NCBI GenBank assembly: GCA_003719395.1
Contig: RHMC01000051.1
Location: 1 to 42,924, forward strand
Direction: 5' to 3'
DNA length: 42,924 bases
DNA from: Streptomyces altiplanensis
GTDB lineage: Bacteria; Actinomycetota; Actinomycetes; Streptomycetales; Streptomycetaceae
The position numbers and the translations under genes are program-made. Shown here piece by piece: positions 17,222 through 26,063 of the stretch. The notes under the pieces are model-generated. The model was not told the origin of the DNA. It was given only the letters and a program-made list of their open reading frames with translations, and did not search any database. Position 1 is the stretch's first letter. Every line of letters begins with the position of its first letter.

Positions 17222-17670
17222 GCTGTGTTCTTCTCCAGGAGGTGGGCGACGTGGGTGAGGGCGAGGGCGTAGCCGTGGACCCCGGCGCCGCAGATCATCG
17301 CGTCGGCGGCCTCCGCGACGTAGGACCGGTGCCGGTACGGCTCGCGCCGGTGGATGTCGAGCTGCACCTCGACGACGGGCGCGTCCACCGTCGCGAGGGC
17401 GTCGCGCAGGGCGACCGAGGTGTGCGTGTACCCGGCCGCGTTGACGACGAGCGCGGCGGCGCCGGTACGGGCCTCGTGCACCGCGTCGATGAGTTCGCCC
17501 TCGTGGTTGCTCTGCCGGAAGTCCACCCCCAGGCCGTGGCGCGCGGCGACGGCGCGGCACAGGGACTCGACGTCCGCGAGGGTGGCGGAGCCGTACAGTC
17601 CGGGTTCCCGCAGACCGAGGAGGTTGAGGTTGGGTCCGTTGAGGACCAGCACGCTGGGCGGGGGCGGCAT
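17218..17670 (-). CDS. aroQ: Type II 3-dehydroquinate dehydratase, altered catalytic loop
   Basis: 150-residue dehydroquinase converting 3-dehydroquinate to 3-dehydroshikimate. The flexible loop LNGPNLNLLGLREPGLYGS holds the catalytic Tyr, and NAAGYTHTSVALRDAL is the substrate site. The motif usually written EVHxSNxHARE appears here as VEVQLDIHRREPYRHRS: the His that acts as general acid is Gln and one residue is missing. The rest of the fold is normal, so either the base calls are wrong or activity is altered. The start is the ATG at 17668-17670, preceded by AAGGAG; an in-frame codon at 17688 is less likely. First gene of the four-gene operon. Confidence 0.85.
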   Translation of the reverse strand: MPPPPSVLVLNGPNLNLLGLREPGLYGSATLADVESLCRAVAARHGLGVDFRQSNHEGELIDAVHEARTGAAALVVNAAGYTHTSVALRDALATVDAPVVEVQLDIHRREPYRHRSYVAEAADAMICGAGVHGYALALTHVAHLLEKNTA

Positions 17671-17695
17671 GGGCTCTCCTTGACGCAATGTACCG

Positions 17696-17709
17696 AACAG
17701 TTAATTGTT
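17696..17709. promoter_or_regulatory. Palindrome near the aroQ promoter
   Basis: AACA-GTTAAT-TGTT lies in the only AT-rich patch of the gap. Just upstream on the minus strand is a TATAAA that could be the -10 box of the aroQ operon. A repressor here would block the operon start. Assignment to the cluster's TetR is a guess, as the sequence differs from the palindrome at 17829. Confidence 0.4.
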
Positions 17710-17786
17710 TATAGCTGATCTCCTGTGCTCACGAAAGTGTGGGACCGCCGTGGACTGCCGGGGAGTTGGTGATCCCACCAGAACCC

Positions 17787-17815
17787 TTGACATGGCCGGT
17801 ACGTGGCTGAAACAT
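17787..17815 (+). promoter_or_regulatory. Probable shiA promoter
   Basis: A perfect TTGACA (17787-17792) is followed after 17 bases by AAACAT (17810-17815), a weak -10. Transcription would start near 17822, just before the palindrome at 17829 and about 65 bases before the GTG start of shiA. It is the only consensus -35 in the gap. Confidence 0.5.
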
Positions 17816-17828
17816 GTCGGCATCGCGC

Positions 17829-17850
17829 TTATGAACTATCTGGTTCGTAA
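17829..17850. promoter_or_regulatory. 22-bp operator between promoter and shiA
   Basis: TTATGAAC-N6-GTTCGTAA: eight-base arms matching at seven positions. It lies directly downstream of the probable shiA start point and is AT-rich against the background. Arm length and symmetry suit a TetR dimer, and the cluster encodes one (13795-14466). Confidence 0.6.
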
Positions 17851-17886
17851 CTTCGCCACAGCGGGACACTCGACGAGGAGTACCAC

Positions 17887-19273
17887 GTGACCGACCAGAC
17901 AGCCCGCGCAGATGCCCGCGGCCCCGGGCCGCAGGGGACGCCCCGCAAGGCGGCGGTGGCCGCCTGGATCGGCAGCGCCCTGGAGTACTACGACTTCTTC
18001 ATCTACGGCAGCGCCGCGGCGCTGATCTTCTCCCGGGTCTTCTTCGACACGTCCGACCCGGCGACCGCGACGCTCCAGTCGCTCGCCACCTTCGGCGTGG
18101 CCTACGCCGCCCGCCCCGTCGGCGCCTTCTTCCTCGGGCACGTGGGGGACAAGTACGGCCGCAAGAAGATCATGCTCTTCACGCTGATGCTGATGGGCGT
18201 CTCGACCTTCCTCATCGGGTGTCTGCCCACCCGCGACCAGATCGGCGGCCTCGCCCCGGCGCTCCTGGTGTTCCTGCGCGTACTGCAGGGCCTGTCGGCG
18301 GCCGGCGAGCAGGCCAGCGCGGGCTCCATGTCGCTGGAACACGCACCGGCCCACCGCCGCGGCTACTTCTCGAGCTTCACCCTGAACGGAACCCAGTTCG
18401 GCCAGATCATCGCGACCCTCATTTTCATCCCGATCGCCGCACTCCCCGAGGAGCACCTCCTCAGCTGGGGCTGGCGCGTGCCGTTCTGGCTCAGTGCCGG
18501 TGTGACCGTGCTCGGCTACTACATCCGGCGCAGGCTGGAGGAGACGCCCGTCTTCGAACAGGCCGTGGCCGGCGGAACGGTGCCGAAGATGCCCGTGGCC
18601 GAACTCTTCCGCCACCACTGGGCCGACGTACTGCGCGTGACCTGCGCGGCCTTCGTCGCCACCGTCACCACGATCTTCAACATCTGGGCGCTGAGCCACG
18701 CCACCAGTGACGAGGTCGGCCTGGACAAGGCGGTGATGCTCTGGGTGGGTGTCGTCGCCAACGCCGCGGCCCTGGTGGCGATCCCGCTGTGGGCGAAGCT
18801 CTCCGACCGCATCGGTCGCAAGCCGGTCTTCCTGATCGGCGCCGTCGGCAGCCCGGTGATGATGTTCGCCTACCTGGGCGCCATCAACTCCCGCAGCTAT
18901 CCGCTGGTGTTCCTCACGGGCGTCGTCGGTCTCGGCATCGTCTACTCGGCGGCCAACAGCATCTGGCCCGCGCTGTACGGCGAGATGTTCTCGGCCCGGG
19001 TCCGCATGTCCGGCATGGCCATCGGCACCCAGATCGGCTTCGCGGCCGCCGGCTTCGCCGTCGCCTCCGCCGCGGGCATCGCATCGCCCGAGGGCTGGCT
19101 GGGGCTGCGGGGATGGGAGGGCGTCGGCATCTTCACGGCGATCCTGTGCGCGATCAGCGCGGTGGCGATCGCTCACCGCCCGCGAAACCTACCGCGTACC
19201 GACGGAGGAGCTGGGCATGAAGCCGCGGTCGGCCGGGCTCGCGGAGAAGGACCGTACATCGGTCGCGGCCTGA
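17887..19273 (+). CDS. shiA: MHS-family shikimate-type importer (C-terminal frameshift)
   Basis: Proton-coupled major facilitator of about 462 residues in the metabolite:H+ symporter family, which includes ShiA, KgtP and ProP. It starts at GTG 17887 after GAGGAG. Features are WIGSALEYYDFFIYGSAAAL in helix 1, the loop motif GHVGDKYGRKKIM, LRVLQGLSAAGEQASAGSM in helix 4, and AKLSDRIGRKPVFLIG in the second half. The frame after about 19175 must change to read ARETYRVPTEELG, the normal tail of these proteins, ending at the TGA at 19271-19273; without that shift the frame runs on into unrelated sequence. Divergent from the dehydroshikimate operon, which makes shikimate, dehydroshikimate or quinate the probable cargo. 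Confidence 0.88.
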
Positions 19274-19425
19274 CGCTCCGCCGGCGGGCGGCAGACGCTC
19301 TCCGCCGGCCTCCAGGGCAAGGCCGGTGCCTTGGGGGCCGTGGGGGGCAGAGTCTCGATCCACTGGGTGAGGTACGCGTCGAACGCGCCCAGGTCAAGAT
19401 CGAGCCGAACCCGTTCACCGGCCAT
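19189..19425 (-). CDS. Small hypothetical protein
   Basis: The ATG at 19423-19425 follows GGAGG at the right spacing and opens MAGERVRLDLDLGAFDAYLT, an acidic, amphipathic stretch that looks coding. After about 30 codons composition becomes Pro/Arg-rich, and the frame runs antisense into the tail of shiA, so the true end is uncertain and may be frameshifted. No family recognised. Length as written is 78 residues. Its neighbours are the decayed WD40 gene upstream and convergent shiA. Confidence 0.35.
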   Translation of the reverse strand: MAGERVRLDLDLGAFDAYLTQWIETLPPTAPKAPALPWRPAESVCRPPAERQAATDVRSFSASPADRGFMPSSSVGTR

Positions 19426-19533
19426 GAACACCTCCGCCTCGAACGCTTTTCCGGAGCCTGCCGACCGACGGGTGGTGCGGAGGCGGAGGCATCACATCGG
19501 GGCGGACGTCGGCTGATGCGGTACCAGGACAAG

Positions 19534-20640
19534 CTAACCGCGACAGGGGGCGCTGATCTTCAGGTCCTTGAGGTAGCGGTCGTATTCGGCCTTCGGGAGA
19601 GGGGCAGGCGCGAGGGCACACAGGGCTGTGCGCCACGCGGCGATGCCGACGGTGTGGCGGGCCAAGGTGCCGTCCGCGGCAAGGGAGAGAACGGCTCCGC
19701 CGGGGCCGGTGAGCAGCTGTGCGGTGCTGCGGTCGCCGCTGGTCCAGGACTGAATGTGCCAGTTGCCGAGAGCGTCTCCGGTGGCCGTGTCCCAGAACCG
19801 CAGTCCTGATTCCGAGCCGCCCCTGGTGCGTTGCACCAGGAGCCTCGCGTCGCTGCTGAACACCGCGTCGGTGTCGGCGTACTGCAACCCGCCCGAGGAC
19901 TTGGCGATCCGGCCGGTTTCCACGTCCAGGACCGAGACGGCTCGGTCCATGTCGATGGTCACCGCCTTCTCCCCCCGGTGACTGACGGCAATGGCATAGG
20001 CCCTCACGTTCATGGGGCGCTTGCGTACCTGCTTCAGGCGGCCCTTTTCGGTCCAACGCCACACGATCGCGTCGTTGGAAACCAGTGTGGCCAGCGTTCT
20101 TCCGTCTCCGCTGAGGCCCGCGCTGTCCGAGACGGTGCTGAACGCGCCCAGGTCCTGAAGGGTCCTCCAGGAACGGGTGTCCAACAAGAACAGACGGTCG
20201 TTGCTGGCCACAACGAGATGAATGCCGTCCGGCATGAAGAAAAGGGTACGCCGGGCCGAGGCGCCGGTGTACTGCTCGTCGAAGGTTTTCACGGAGCCCA
20301 CCTGGCGTCCGGTACGGGGATCCCAGAGAGTCAACTCCCCCCTTTGGGCGAGGGCGATGCGGGAACCTTCAGCATTCGCGGCGACCACTTTCTCGTCCCC
20401 GAGGACTCTTCGGGAGATGTTTCCCAGTCGCAGCATCCCGGAGTGGCCGTCGGTGACTCTCCACAGGTCTGTGCCGTTCTTGGTGCGTCGTACCGCAATT
20501 TGCCCCGGCCCGGTGAGTTCGCCGGGCTTCACCCGGTCGGCGTTCGGGAGAATCTCACCCCCCTGCCCCTTCGTCGTGGCGAAAAGGGACACGGCCCCGT
20601 TCTCAGCGCCTGCGGCCACCCACACCACATGAGCCGCTTT
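19534..20640 (-). pseudogene. C-terminal half of a WD40-repeat protein, 5' truncated
   Basis: About 365 readable residues of beta-propeller sequence with WD-type blade ends such as LTLWDPRTGRQVGSVKTF, FLLDTRSWRTLQDLG, SVLDVETGRIAKS and LRFWDTATGDALG. The tail LCALAPAPLPKAEYDRYLKD ending in APCRG resembles the end of large actinobacterial NTPase- or protease-WD40 proteins, in which 500-900 residues of signalling domain precede the propeller. Here that half is absent: upstream of about 20640 the frame continues only as low-complexity sequence into a transposase relic. GC and codon use are visibly less extreme than in the flanks. I infer truncation by insertion and deletion. The original N-terminal domain cannot be known from this window. 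Confidence 0.6.
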
Positions 20641-20724
20641 GTGTACCAGTTCACAGATTGCGGCACAGTGGGCCGGCCGGCCGCAGTCTGCTGGCGGTAT
20701 GGGTGACAGCAGGCTGCAGTCGCT

Positions 20725-21110
20725 GGCGCTGGGTGAGGCTGAACGGCAGGTGTGGAACAACCGGGTCAAGTACCGCAGAACCGCGCAGGGCCCGGACCGG
20801 GGCGTCACGGATCATCACCGGCGTCCAAGTGGAAGAAGGTGTGGTCCGCGCCCGTGAAGGGGCAGCCGAGAGGGGGACGCACCGGTCGAAGCGGGAGCCG
20901 GCCGAAGTGGTGGGATCCCGTCGGCGGGTGCGCTGCGGAATCTGGCACGCCTCCGGCCTGTGGCCGCGGCGGACAGAGATCTTCCGGTCCACAAGTCACC
21001 GGTGGCGCACACGTGGCTGCTCGTGTATTCCTGCCTCCAGTCCCACTTCGTCCCACGTACTCGTCGTGGTTCAACCAGCGTCTTCACGCTGGGCCCGGCG
21101 GGCTCGCGCG
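20725..21110 (+). mobile_element. IS630-family transposase relic
   Basis: Three short blocks in three frames match the IS630 transposase order. First is LGEAERQVWNNRVKYRRTAQ (about 20732-20790), like the N-terminal HTH region. Second is SRIITGVQVEEGVVRAREG followed by GTHRSKREPAEVVGSRR and CGIWHASGLWPRRTEIFRS (about 20805-20990), matching the RTITDxQVE...THWS.R..A...GIS..TVHRIW..FGLQPHRTETFK region. Third is RPTYSSWFNQ (about 21050-21080), matching the PTYSSWLNQVERW block that carries the last catalytic acidic residue. The central catalytic part is deleted and frames are broken, so it is inactive. No terminal inverted repeats or TA duplication could be identified. It replaces the 5' half of the WD40 gene. 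Confidence 0.6.
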
Positions 21111-21222
21111 ACACCGTACCGAGTGGCTGCCTCAAGCACTCAGCCGGACCGAATCGAGCGCTGACGTGCCGGCTCAGGCGCTCACCCCGGCGAAACGCCT
21201 CGCGTTCCCACGCGAACGGACC

Positions 21223-21245
21223 CGCATCCCGCGGTAGCGGGTGCG
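21223..21245. terminator. Hairpin beyond the IS relic
   Basis: CGCATCCCGC, loop GGTA, then GCGGGTGCG: about nine pairs with one bulged base. It lies between the transposase relic and the glycosidase start. It could be an old terminator or part of the insertion boundary. Confidence 0.4.
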
Positions 21246-21386
21246 AACCTGTCCCACCGTCACCCCGTCGGCACCGCATGTTCTCCACGAGGTCCCCGTC
21301 GACCCCTGGTAGGTCGGTGTACGCGCGGCAATGCTGTGGCGGCAGCGTGCAGTGCCCGTTCAACCGACCACTCCTCAGGAGGATTT

Positions 21387-24300
21387 ATGGGCCTCGGCAC
21401 ATTCGGCACCCTCGGACGCCCGTCGTGCTCCTCGCGACCGGTGACCGTGCTGACCGCCGGGGCGATCGCCCCCGCGGCCGCCGGTACGACCCCCGACCCC
21501 CGCCCCCGCAACTCCGCGGAAGTCCTCCGGCCCGTCGCGCCGCCTCCCGCGAGCGCCCGGCCGGCAGCCCCAGATCGTCGTCGACGGCGACGGCATCGAG
21601 GACCGCCCGCAGCGCCCGCCCCATCGCCCCGGGCGTCCGCCTCAGTTCGTACGACCGCCTCGAATCCGACAAGTGGCTTCGCGTCGACACGCTCTCCGTC
21701 GACCTCGACAGGCAGCGGCGTACGCGCCGACTACCTCCACTCCGGCAAGGTCTCCGACCGCCGTTCGGTCTCCGAACTCGCCGCCGCGCACGACCCGGGC
21801 GCGGGCCGCCGCACCGTCGCCGCCATCAACGCGGACTTCTTCGACATCAACCAGACCGGTGCCCCGCAGGGCCCCGGCATCAAGGACGGCAGGACTGTCC
21901 ACTCCCCGGCCTCGGGCAACAGCCGGGCCGTCGGCATCGGCCCCGGGAGCGCGGGCCGCGTCCTCCAGCTGTACTTCGAGGGAACCCTCACCCTGCCCGC
22001 CGGGACACATCCTCTGGCGTCGTACAACGCGGCCAATGTGCCGGCCGGGGGAGTGGGGGCGTACACCTCCGGCTGGGGCACGGCCGACCGCGCCCTGACG
22101 GTGGACGCCGCGACTCCCGTCGCCGAAGCGGTCGTACGGGACGGAAAGGTCGTCGAGGTGACGGACCGGCCCGGTGCCGGGCCCATCCCCGAAGGCACCA
22201 CGGTCCTCGTCGGCCGTGAGGCCGGGGCGGCGGCCATCGAGGCGCTCGAACCGGGCGACCCGGTGGAGATGGAGTACCGGGCGCGCACCGACAGCGGGCC
22301 CGTGCCGCGCACCGCCGTCGGCGGCCGCGAACTGCTCGTCGTGGACGGCGTACCGCAGAACCACGACGGCCAGGGCAACAACACCGCCGCGCCCCGCACC
22401 GCCGTCGGCTTCTCCAAGGACGGCAGCGAGATGCAGGTGATCACCGTCGACGGCCGCCAGGCCGACAGCGGCGGCGTCACCCTCACCGAGCTCGCCCTGA
22501 TGATGAAGCGCGCCGGATCGCACAGCGCGCTGAACCTCGACGGCGGCGGCTCGTCGACCCTGATCGCGCGCGAACCCGGCAGCGACGCGCTCCAGGTGGA
22601 GAACAGCCCGTCCGACGGCAGCGAACGCACCGTACCCAACGGCCTCGCCCTCACCGCCCCCGACGGCAGCGGACACCTGCGCGGCTACTGGGTCGAGACG
22701 CGTACGCCGGCCGGCAGCGCGCCCACCGCGGACCCCGTCGGGGGCGGCCACCCCGAACGGGTCTTCCCCGGCCTGACGCGCCGGCCCTCACCGCCGCCGG
22801 TTACGACGAGACGTACGGCCCGGCGGACGGAGAACCGCGCTGGCACAGCGCCCGCGCGTCCGTGGGCGAGGTCGACGACGACGGGCTGTTCACGGCGCGC
22901 CGCAGCGGCACCGCACGTGCGCGCGCACCGGGGCCCCGCCGAAGGCGGCATGCGGCTGACCGTCCTCGACGACCTCGCCCGCATCGAGCCGACCACGCGG
23001 CGCGTGGGGCTGGCGGACGCGGAGGCGAGCGGCACGTTCGGCATCGTCGGGTACGACGCCCACGGCACCAGCGCCCCGGTGGAACCGCGTGACGTGACGC
23101 TCGACTACGACCGTTCGCTCTTCGACGTCCGTGACGACGGCCGGGGCAGCTTCACCGTCACGTCGCACACCGGCAGCGGCGCCGCAGGCCGGATCAAGGC
23201 CACCGCAGGAGGCGTCGTCACCGAGCTGGCCGTCAGCGTCGGCCTGGCCGAGCAGGCGGTGTCCGCGTTCGACGACGCCGCGTCCTGGACCTTCGCCCAG
23301 GCCCGCGCGAGCGGCTCGGTCGCGGCGGCCCCCGAAGGCCACACCGGCACCGGGCTGAAGCTCACGTACGACTTCACGCAGTCGACGGCGACCCGCGCCG
23401 CCTACGCCAACCCGCCGCAGCCGGTCACCGTGGCCGGCCGGCCCCAGTCCTTCACGATGTGGATCAAGAGTGACGGCAAGGGGGCCTGGCCGACGCTGCA
23501 CCTCAAGGACGCGGCCGGCTCCGACCAGTTGCTGCGCGGTCCGTTCCTCACCTGGACCGGCTGGCGGCAGGTCGCCTTCGCCGTACCGCCGGGGGCGACG
23601 ACGCGGCTGAGGGTGCACCGGTTCTACCTGGCCGAGACGGCGGCCGCCAAGCAGTACACGGGCGAGATCGTCATCGACACGCTGACGGCACAGGTGCCGC
23701 CCACGGTCGACCTGCCCGAGCAGCCCGTCCCGGCCGACCCGCTCGTCGACTCCGCGGCCGAAACGCAGGGCCGGGACTGGCAGTTCGCGGTGATGTCCGA
23801 CGCCCAGTTCGTCGCCCGCGCCCCGGACAGCGCCATCGTGGCGCAGGCGCGCCGTACGCTGCGCGAGATCAAGGCGGCGAAGCCGGACTTCCTGGTCGTC
23901 AACGGCGACCTCGTCGACGAGGGCTCACCGGCCGACCTCGCCTTCGCCCGCCGCGTCCTGACGGAGGAACTGGGCGACGCCCTGCCCTGGTACTACGTCC
24001 CCGGCAACCACGAGGTGATGGGCGGGAAGATCGACAACTTCGTCGCCGAATTCGGCCCGGCCCACCGGACGTTCGACCACGAAGGCACCCGTTTCGTCAC
24101 CCTCGACACGTCGAGCCTGAGCCTGAGGGGCGGCGGCTTCGCACAGATCAAGAATCTGCGTGCGCAACTCGAAGCGGCGGCGAAGGACGAGCGGATCAGC
24201 TCGGTCGTCCTGGTGGAACACGTCCCGCCGCGCGACCCGACCGTGCAGAAGGCCAGCCAGCTGGGCGACCGCAAGGAGGCGGCGCTGATCGAGGGGTGGC

Positions 24301-24878
24301 TGTCCGAATTCCGGCGCACGACCGGGAAGGGCGCTAGCCTCATCGGCAGCCACGTGGGGGTCTTCCACGCCGCGCACGTGGACGGGGTCCCGTACCTGGT
24401 CAACGGCAACTCCGGCAAGGCGCCGGCGGGGCCGCCGGACGAGGGCGGCTTCACCGGCTGGTCGCTGGTGGGCGTCGACGAGGTCGCACGCGCCGGGCAG
24501 GCGGCGGCCCGGCAGCGCCCCTGGGCGGGCGGCCCCGACTGGATGTCGGTCCAGACCCGCGCCCACGTGGACGCCCTGGCACTCGACGCGCCCTCCGCAC
24601 TGGCCCCCGGCCGCAGCGCGGCCCGTGGCGGCGGCCGTCACCCAGGGCTCGCGCCGGATTCCGGTCGCCTTCCCGCTGAGCGCGGACTGGACGGGCTCCC
24701 CGGACCTCCACATCGGGCCCGCGAAGGACGCCCGCCCCCGCCACACGGCGGCCTTCGACCCGGCCACGGGAACCCTGACGGCGCTGCGGCCGGGCACGGT
24801 CACTCTCGCGGCAACGGTCAACGGCACGACACAGCGAGCCGAAGTCCGCATCGCGGCGTCGCCGCGCACAGCGCATGA
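21387..24878 (+). CDS. Secreted phosphodiester glycosidase/metallophosphoesterase (frameshifted)
   Basis: Very large exported protein of about 1,160 residues. ATG 21387 follows AGGAGG. A broken signal peptide is readable around VTVLTAGAIAPAAA. The first catalytic domain (about 21700-22700) is of the NAGPA/phosphodiester-glycosidase type: AAINADFFDINQTGAPQGPG, AVGFSKDGSEMQVITVDGRQ and ALNLDGGGSSTL. Ig-like and jelly-roll-like linker domains follow (FGIVGYDAHG; FTMWIKSDGKGAWPTLHLKD). A calcineurin-like metallophosphoesterase (about 23760-24480) has SDAQF, NGDLVDEG, GNHE and GSHVGVFHAAHV, giving Asp, Asn and His metal ligands. A small C-terminal Ig-like domain is in another frame (VTQGSRRIPVAFPLSADWTG). 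Frames change near 21425, 21560, 21715, 22775, 22880, 24615 and 24865. It probably removes phosphodiester-linked sugars or phosphate from extracellular polymers. Confidence 0.8.
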   Translation: MGLGTFGTLGRPSCSSRPVTVLTAGAIAPAAAGTTPDPRPRNSAEVLRPVAPPPASARPAAPDRRRRRRHRGPPAAPAPSPRASASVRTTASNPTSGFASTRSPSTSTGSGVRADYLHSGKVSDRRSVSELAAAHDPGAGRRTVAAINADFFDINQTGAPQGPGIKDGRTVHSPASGNSRAVGIGPGSAGRVLQLYFEGTLTLPAGTHPLASYNAANVPAGGVGAYTSGWGTADRALTVDAATPVAEAVVRDGKVVEVTDRPGAGPIPEGTTVLVGREAGAAAIEALEPGDPVEMEYRARTDSGPVPRTAVGGRELLVVDGVPQNHDGQGNNTAAPRTAVGFSKDGSEMQVITVDGRQADSGGVTLTELALMMKRAGSHSALNLDGGGSSTLIAREPGSDALQVENSPSDGSERTVPNGLALTAPDGSGHLRGYWVETRTPAGSAPTADPVGGGHPERVFPGLTRRPSPPPVTTRRTARRTENRAGTAPARPWARSTTTGCSRRAAAAPHVRAHRGPAEGGMRLTVLDDLARIEPTTRRVGLADAEASGTFGIVGYDAHGTSAPVEPRDVTLDYDRSLFDVRDDGRGSFTVTSHTGSGAAGRIKATAGGVVTELAVSVGLAEQAVSAFDDAASWTFAQARASGSVAAAPEGHTGTGLKLTYDFTQSTATRAAYANPPQPVTVAGRPQSFTMWIKSDGKGAWPTLHLKDAAGSDQLLRGPFLTWTGWRQVAFAVPPGATTRLRVHRFYLAETAAAKQYTGEIVIDTLTAQVPPTVDLPEQPVPADPLVDSAAETQGRDWQFAVMSDAQFVARAPDSAIVAQARRTLREIKAAKPDFLVVNGDLVDEGSPADLAFARRVLTEELGDALPWYYVPGNHEVMGGKIDNFVAEFGPAHRTFDHEGTRFVTLDTSSLSLRGGGFAQIKNLRAQLEAAAKDERISSVVLVEHVPPRDPTVQKASQLGDRKEAALIEGWLSEFRRTTGKGASLIGSHVGVFHAAHVDGVPYLVNGNSGKAPAGPPDEGGFTGWSLVGVDEVARAGQAAARQRPWAGGPDWMSVQTRAHVDALALDAPSALAPGRSAARGGGRHPGLAPDSGRLPAERGLDGLPGPPHRAREGRPPPPHGGLRPGHGNPDGAAAGHGHSRGNGQRHDTASRSPHRGVAAHSA

Positions 24879-24909
24879 CCTGCGACACGGGACGGTAGTT
24901 TCGCGCCAC

Positions 24910-24953
24910 GGGCGGCGCCCGGGGCAGGATTTCCCTGGCCCCGGGCGCCGCCC
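24910..24953. terminator. Bidirectional terminator between the glycosidase gene and dhaM
   Basis: Perfect 16-bp GC stem: left arm GGGCGGCGCCCGGGGC (24910-24925), right arm its complement (24938-24953), with a 12-base loop. It lies seven bases after the dhaM stop and about 30 after the glycosidase end, serving both converging transcripts. Confidence 0.82.
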
Positions 24954-24959
24954 CCTCCC

Positions 24960-25389
24960 TCACACCTTGCGGTAGTCGTACGCCTCCCTGGCCGCCGCCT
25001 CCACCGCGTCCAGATCCGCGCCCGCCGACGCGGTGACCACCGCGGCCACCGCACCCTCCACGAACGGCGCGTCCACCAGCCGTGCCCCGTCCGGCAGTTC
25101 GTCGCCCTCGGCCAGCAGCGCCTTCACGGTGAGCACCGCGCTGCCCAGGTCGACCAGCACGGCGACGCGCTCGCCGCCGTCGACCGACCTGGCCGCCTCC
25201 GCGATCAGCTCCGGAACTGGTGCCGAGCCCTCCGTCGGGCGTACCGCCCGCGGCCGCCACCGGCGCGGTGTCCTTTCCTCCCGCGAGTCCCTTCGCCAGC
25301 TCGGCGACGGACGCCGCGACCGACGCGCTGTGCGAGACGAGTACGACCCCGACCGGCTTCTTCCCACTCGCCCCGTTCTCCCCGCTCAC
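24960..25389 (-). CDS. dhaM: DhaM, PTS phosphoryl donor subunit of dihydroxyacetone kinase (frameshifted)
   Basis: Cytoplasmic EIIA-mannose-like subunit of about 142 residues that passes phosphate from HPr to DhaL-bound ADP. The acceptor His is in VGVVLVSHSASVAASVAEL near the N-terminus. The rest of the fold reads ERVAVLVDLGSAVLTVKALL and VDAPFVEGAVAAVVTASAGA, ending in AYDYRKV. One frame change near 25230 falls between PDGGLGTS and SAPVPELI, like one lost base. It overlaps dhaL by four bases. Only the EIIA domain is present, without the EI/HPr extensions of some DhaM proteins. Confidence 0.85.
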
Positions 25390-26012
25390 GCGGCCCCCTC
25401 CGTGGAATCGGCCGTGTCGGCGAGCGCGCCGATCAGCAGCGCCGACGACGTCGCGCCCGGGTCCTGGTGCCCGATGCTCCGTTCCCCCAGATAACTCGCC
25501 CTGCCCTTGCGCGCCTGCAGCGTACGGTCGCGAGCGCCCCCTCGTCCGCCGCCGTCCGCGCCACGCCGAACGACAGCGACTCGCCGAGCGCGCCGACCGC
25601 CGGGATCAGCGCGTCCAGCATCGTCTTGTCCCCGGCCTTCGCCCCGCCCAGCTGCGCCACCGCGTCGACGCCCAGCACGCAGCGCCTCGGCGAGCCGCTC
25701 GGGCGTCACCTCGGCCTCGTCGCCGAGCGCCTTGCCCGTACGCCGCAACAGCGTCCCGTACAGCGGCCCGGACGCCCCGCCGACGGTCGAGATCAACTGC
25801 CGCCCCGCGAGCGCGAGTACGGCACCGGGCGCGGCGGGCTGTTCCTTGTCCAGCACGGCGGCGACGGCCGCGAAGCCGCGTTGCAGATTGCTGCCGTGAT
25901 CGGCGTCGCCGATGGCCGAGTCCAGTTCGGTGAGGCGGCCGGCCTCGCGGTCCACGGCGGCCGCCGCGGCGGACATCCAGCGACGGAAGAATTCGGCGTC
26001 GAGCACCAGCAC
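25386..26012 (-). CDS. dhaL: DhaL, ADP-binding subunit of dihydroxyacetone kinase (frameshifted)
   Basis: Subunit of about 208 residues that holds ADP permanently and phosphorylates dihydroxyacetone on DhaK. The Mg-ADP site is TELDSAIGDADHGSNLQRGF, with the conserved Asp and His, followed by GGASGPLYGTLL. The C-terminal part (AVAQLGGAKAGDKTMLDALI and SYLGERSIGHQDPGATSS) is in another frame; changes occur near 25685 and 25530. I prefer the GTG at 26010-26012 because AAGGAG stands five bases before it and the protein then begins at the usual LDAEFFRRWM. ATG 26054 is an alternative with ten more codons before the dhaK stop. Confidence 0.86.
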   Translation of the reverse strand: MLVLDAEFFRRWMSAAAAAVDREAGRLTELDSAIGDADHGSNLQRGFAAVAAVLDKEQPAAPGAVLALAGRQLISTVGGASGPLYGTLLRRTGKALGDEAEVTPERLAEALRAGRRRGGAAGRGEGRGQDDAGRADPGGRRARRVAVVRRGADGGGRGGARDRTLQARKGRASYLGERSIGHQDPGATSSALLIGALADTADSTEGAA

Positions 26013-26063
26013 AAGGTCTCCTTCTCGCGATCGTTCGATGGTCACGTGTTCCATGCGTACGTC

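Noticed and set aside
17836..19176. 446-codon minus-strand frame opposite the MHS transporter
   Set aside because: Antisense shadow; the plus strand has intact MFS motifs and a ribosome site.
20640..20808. N-terminal extension of the WD40 protein
   Set aside because: The frame stays open but composition changes and the DNA encodes IS630-like blocks on the other strand.
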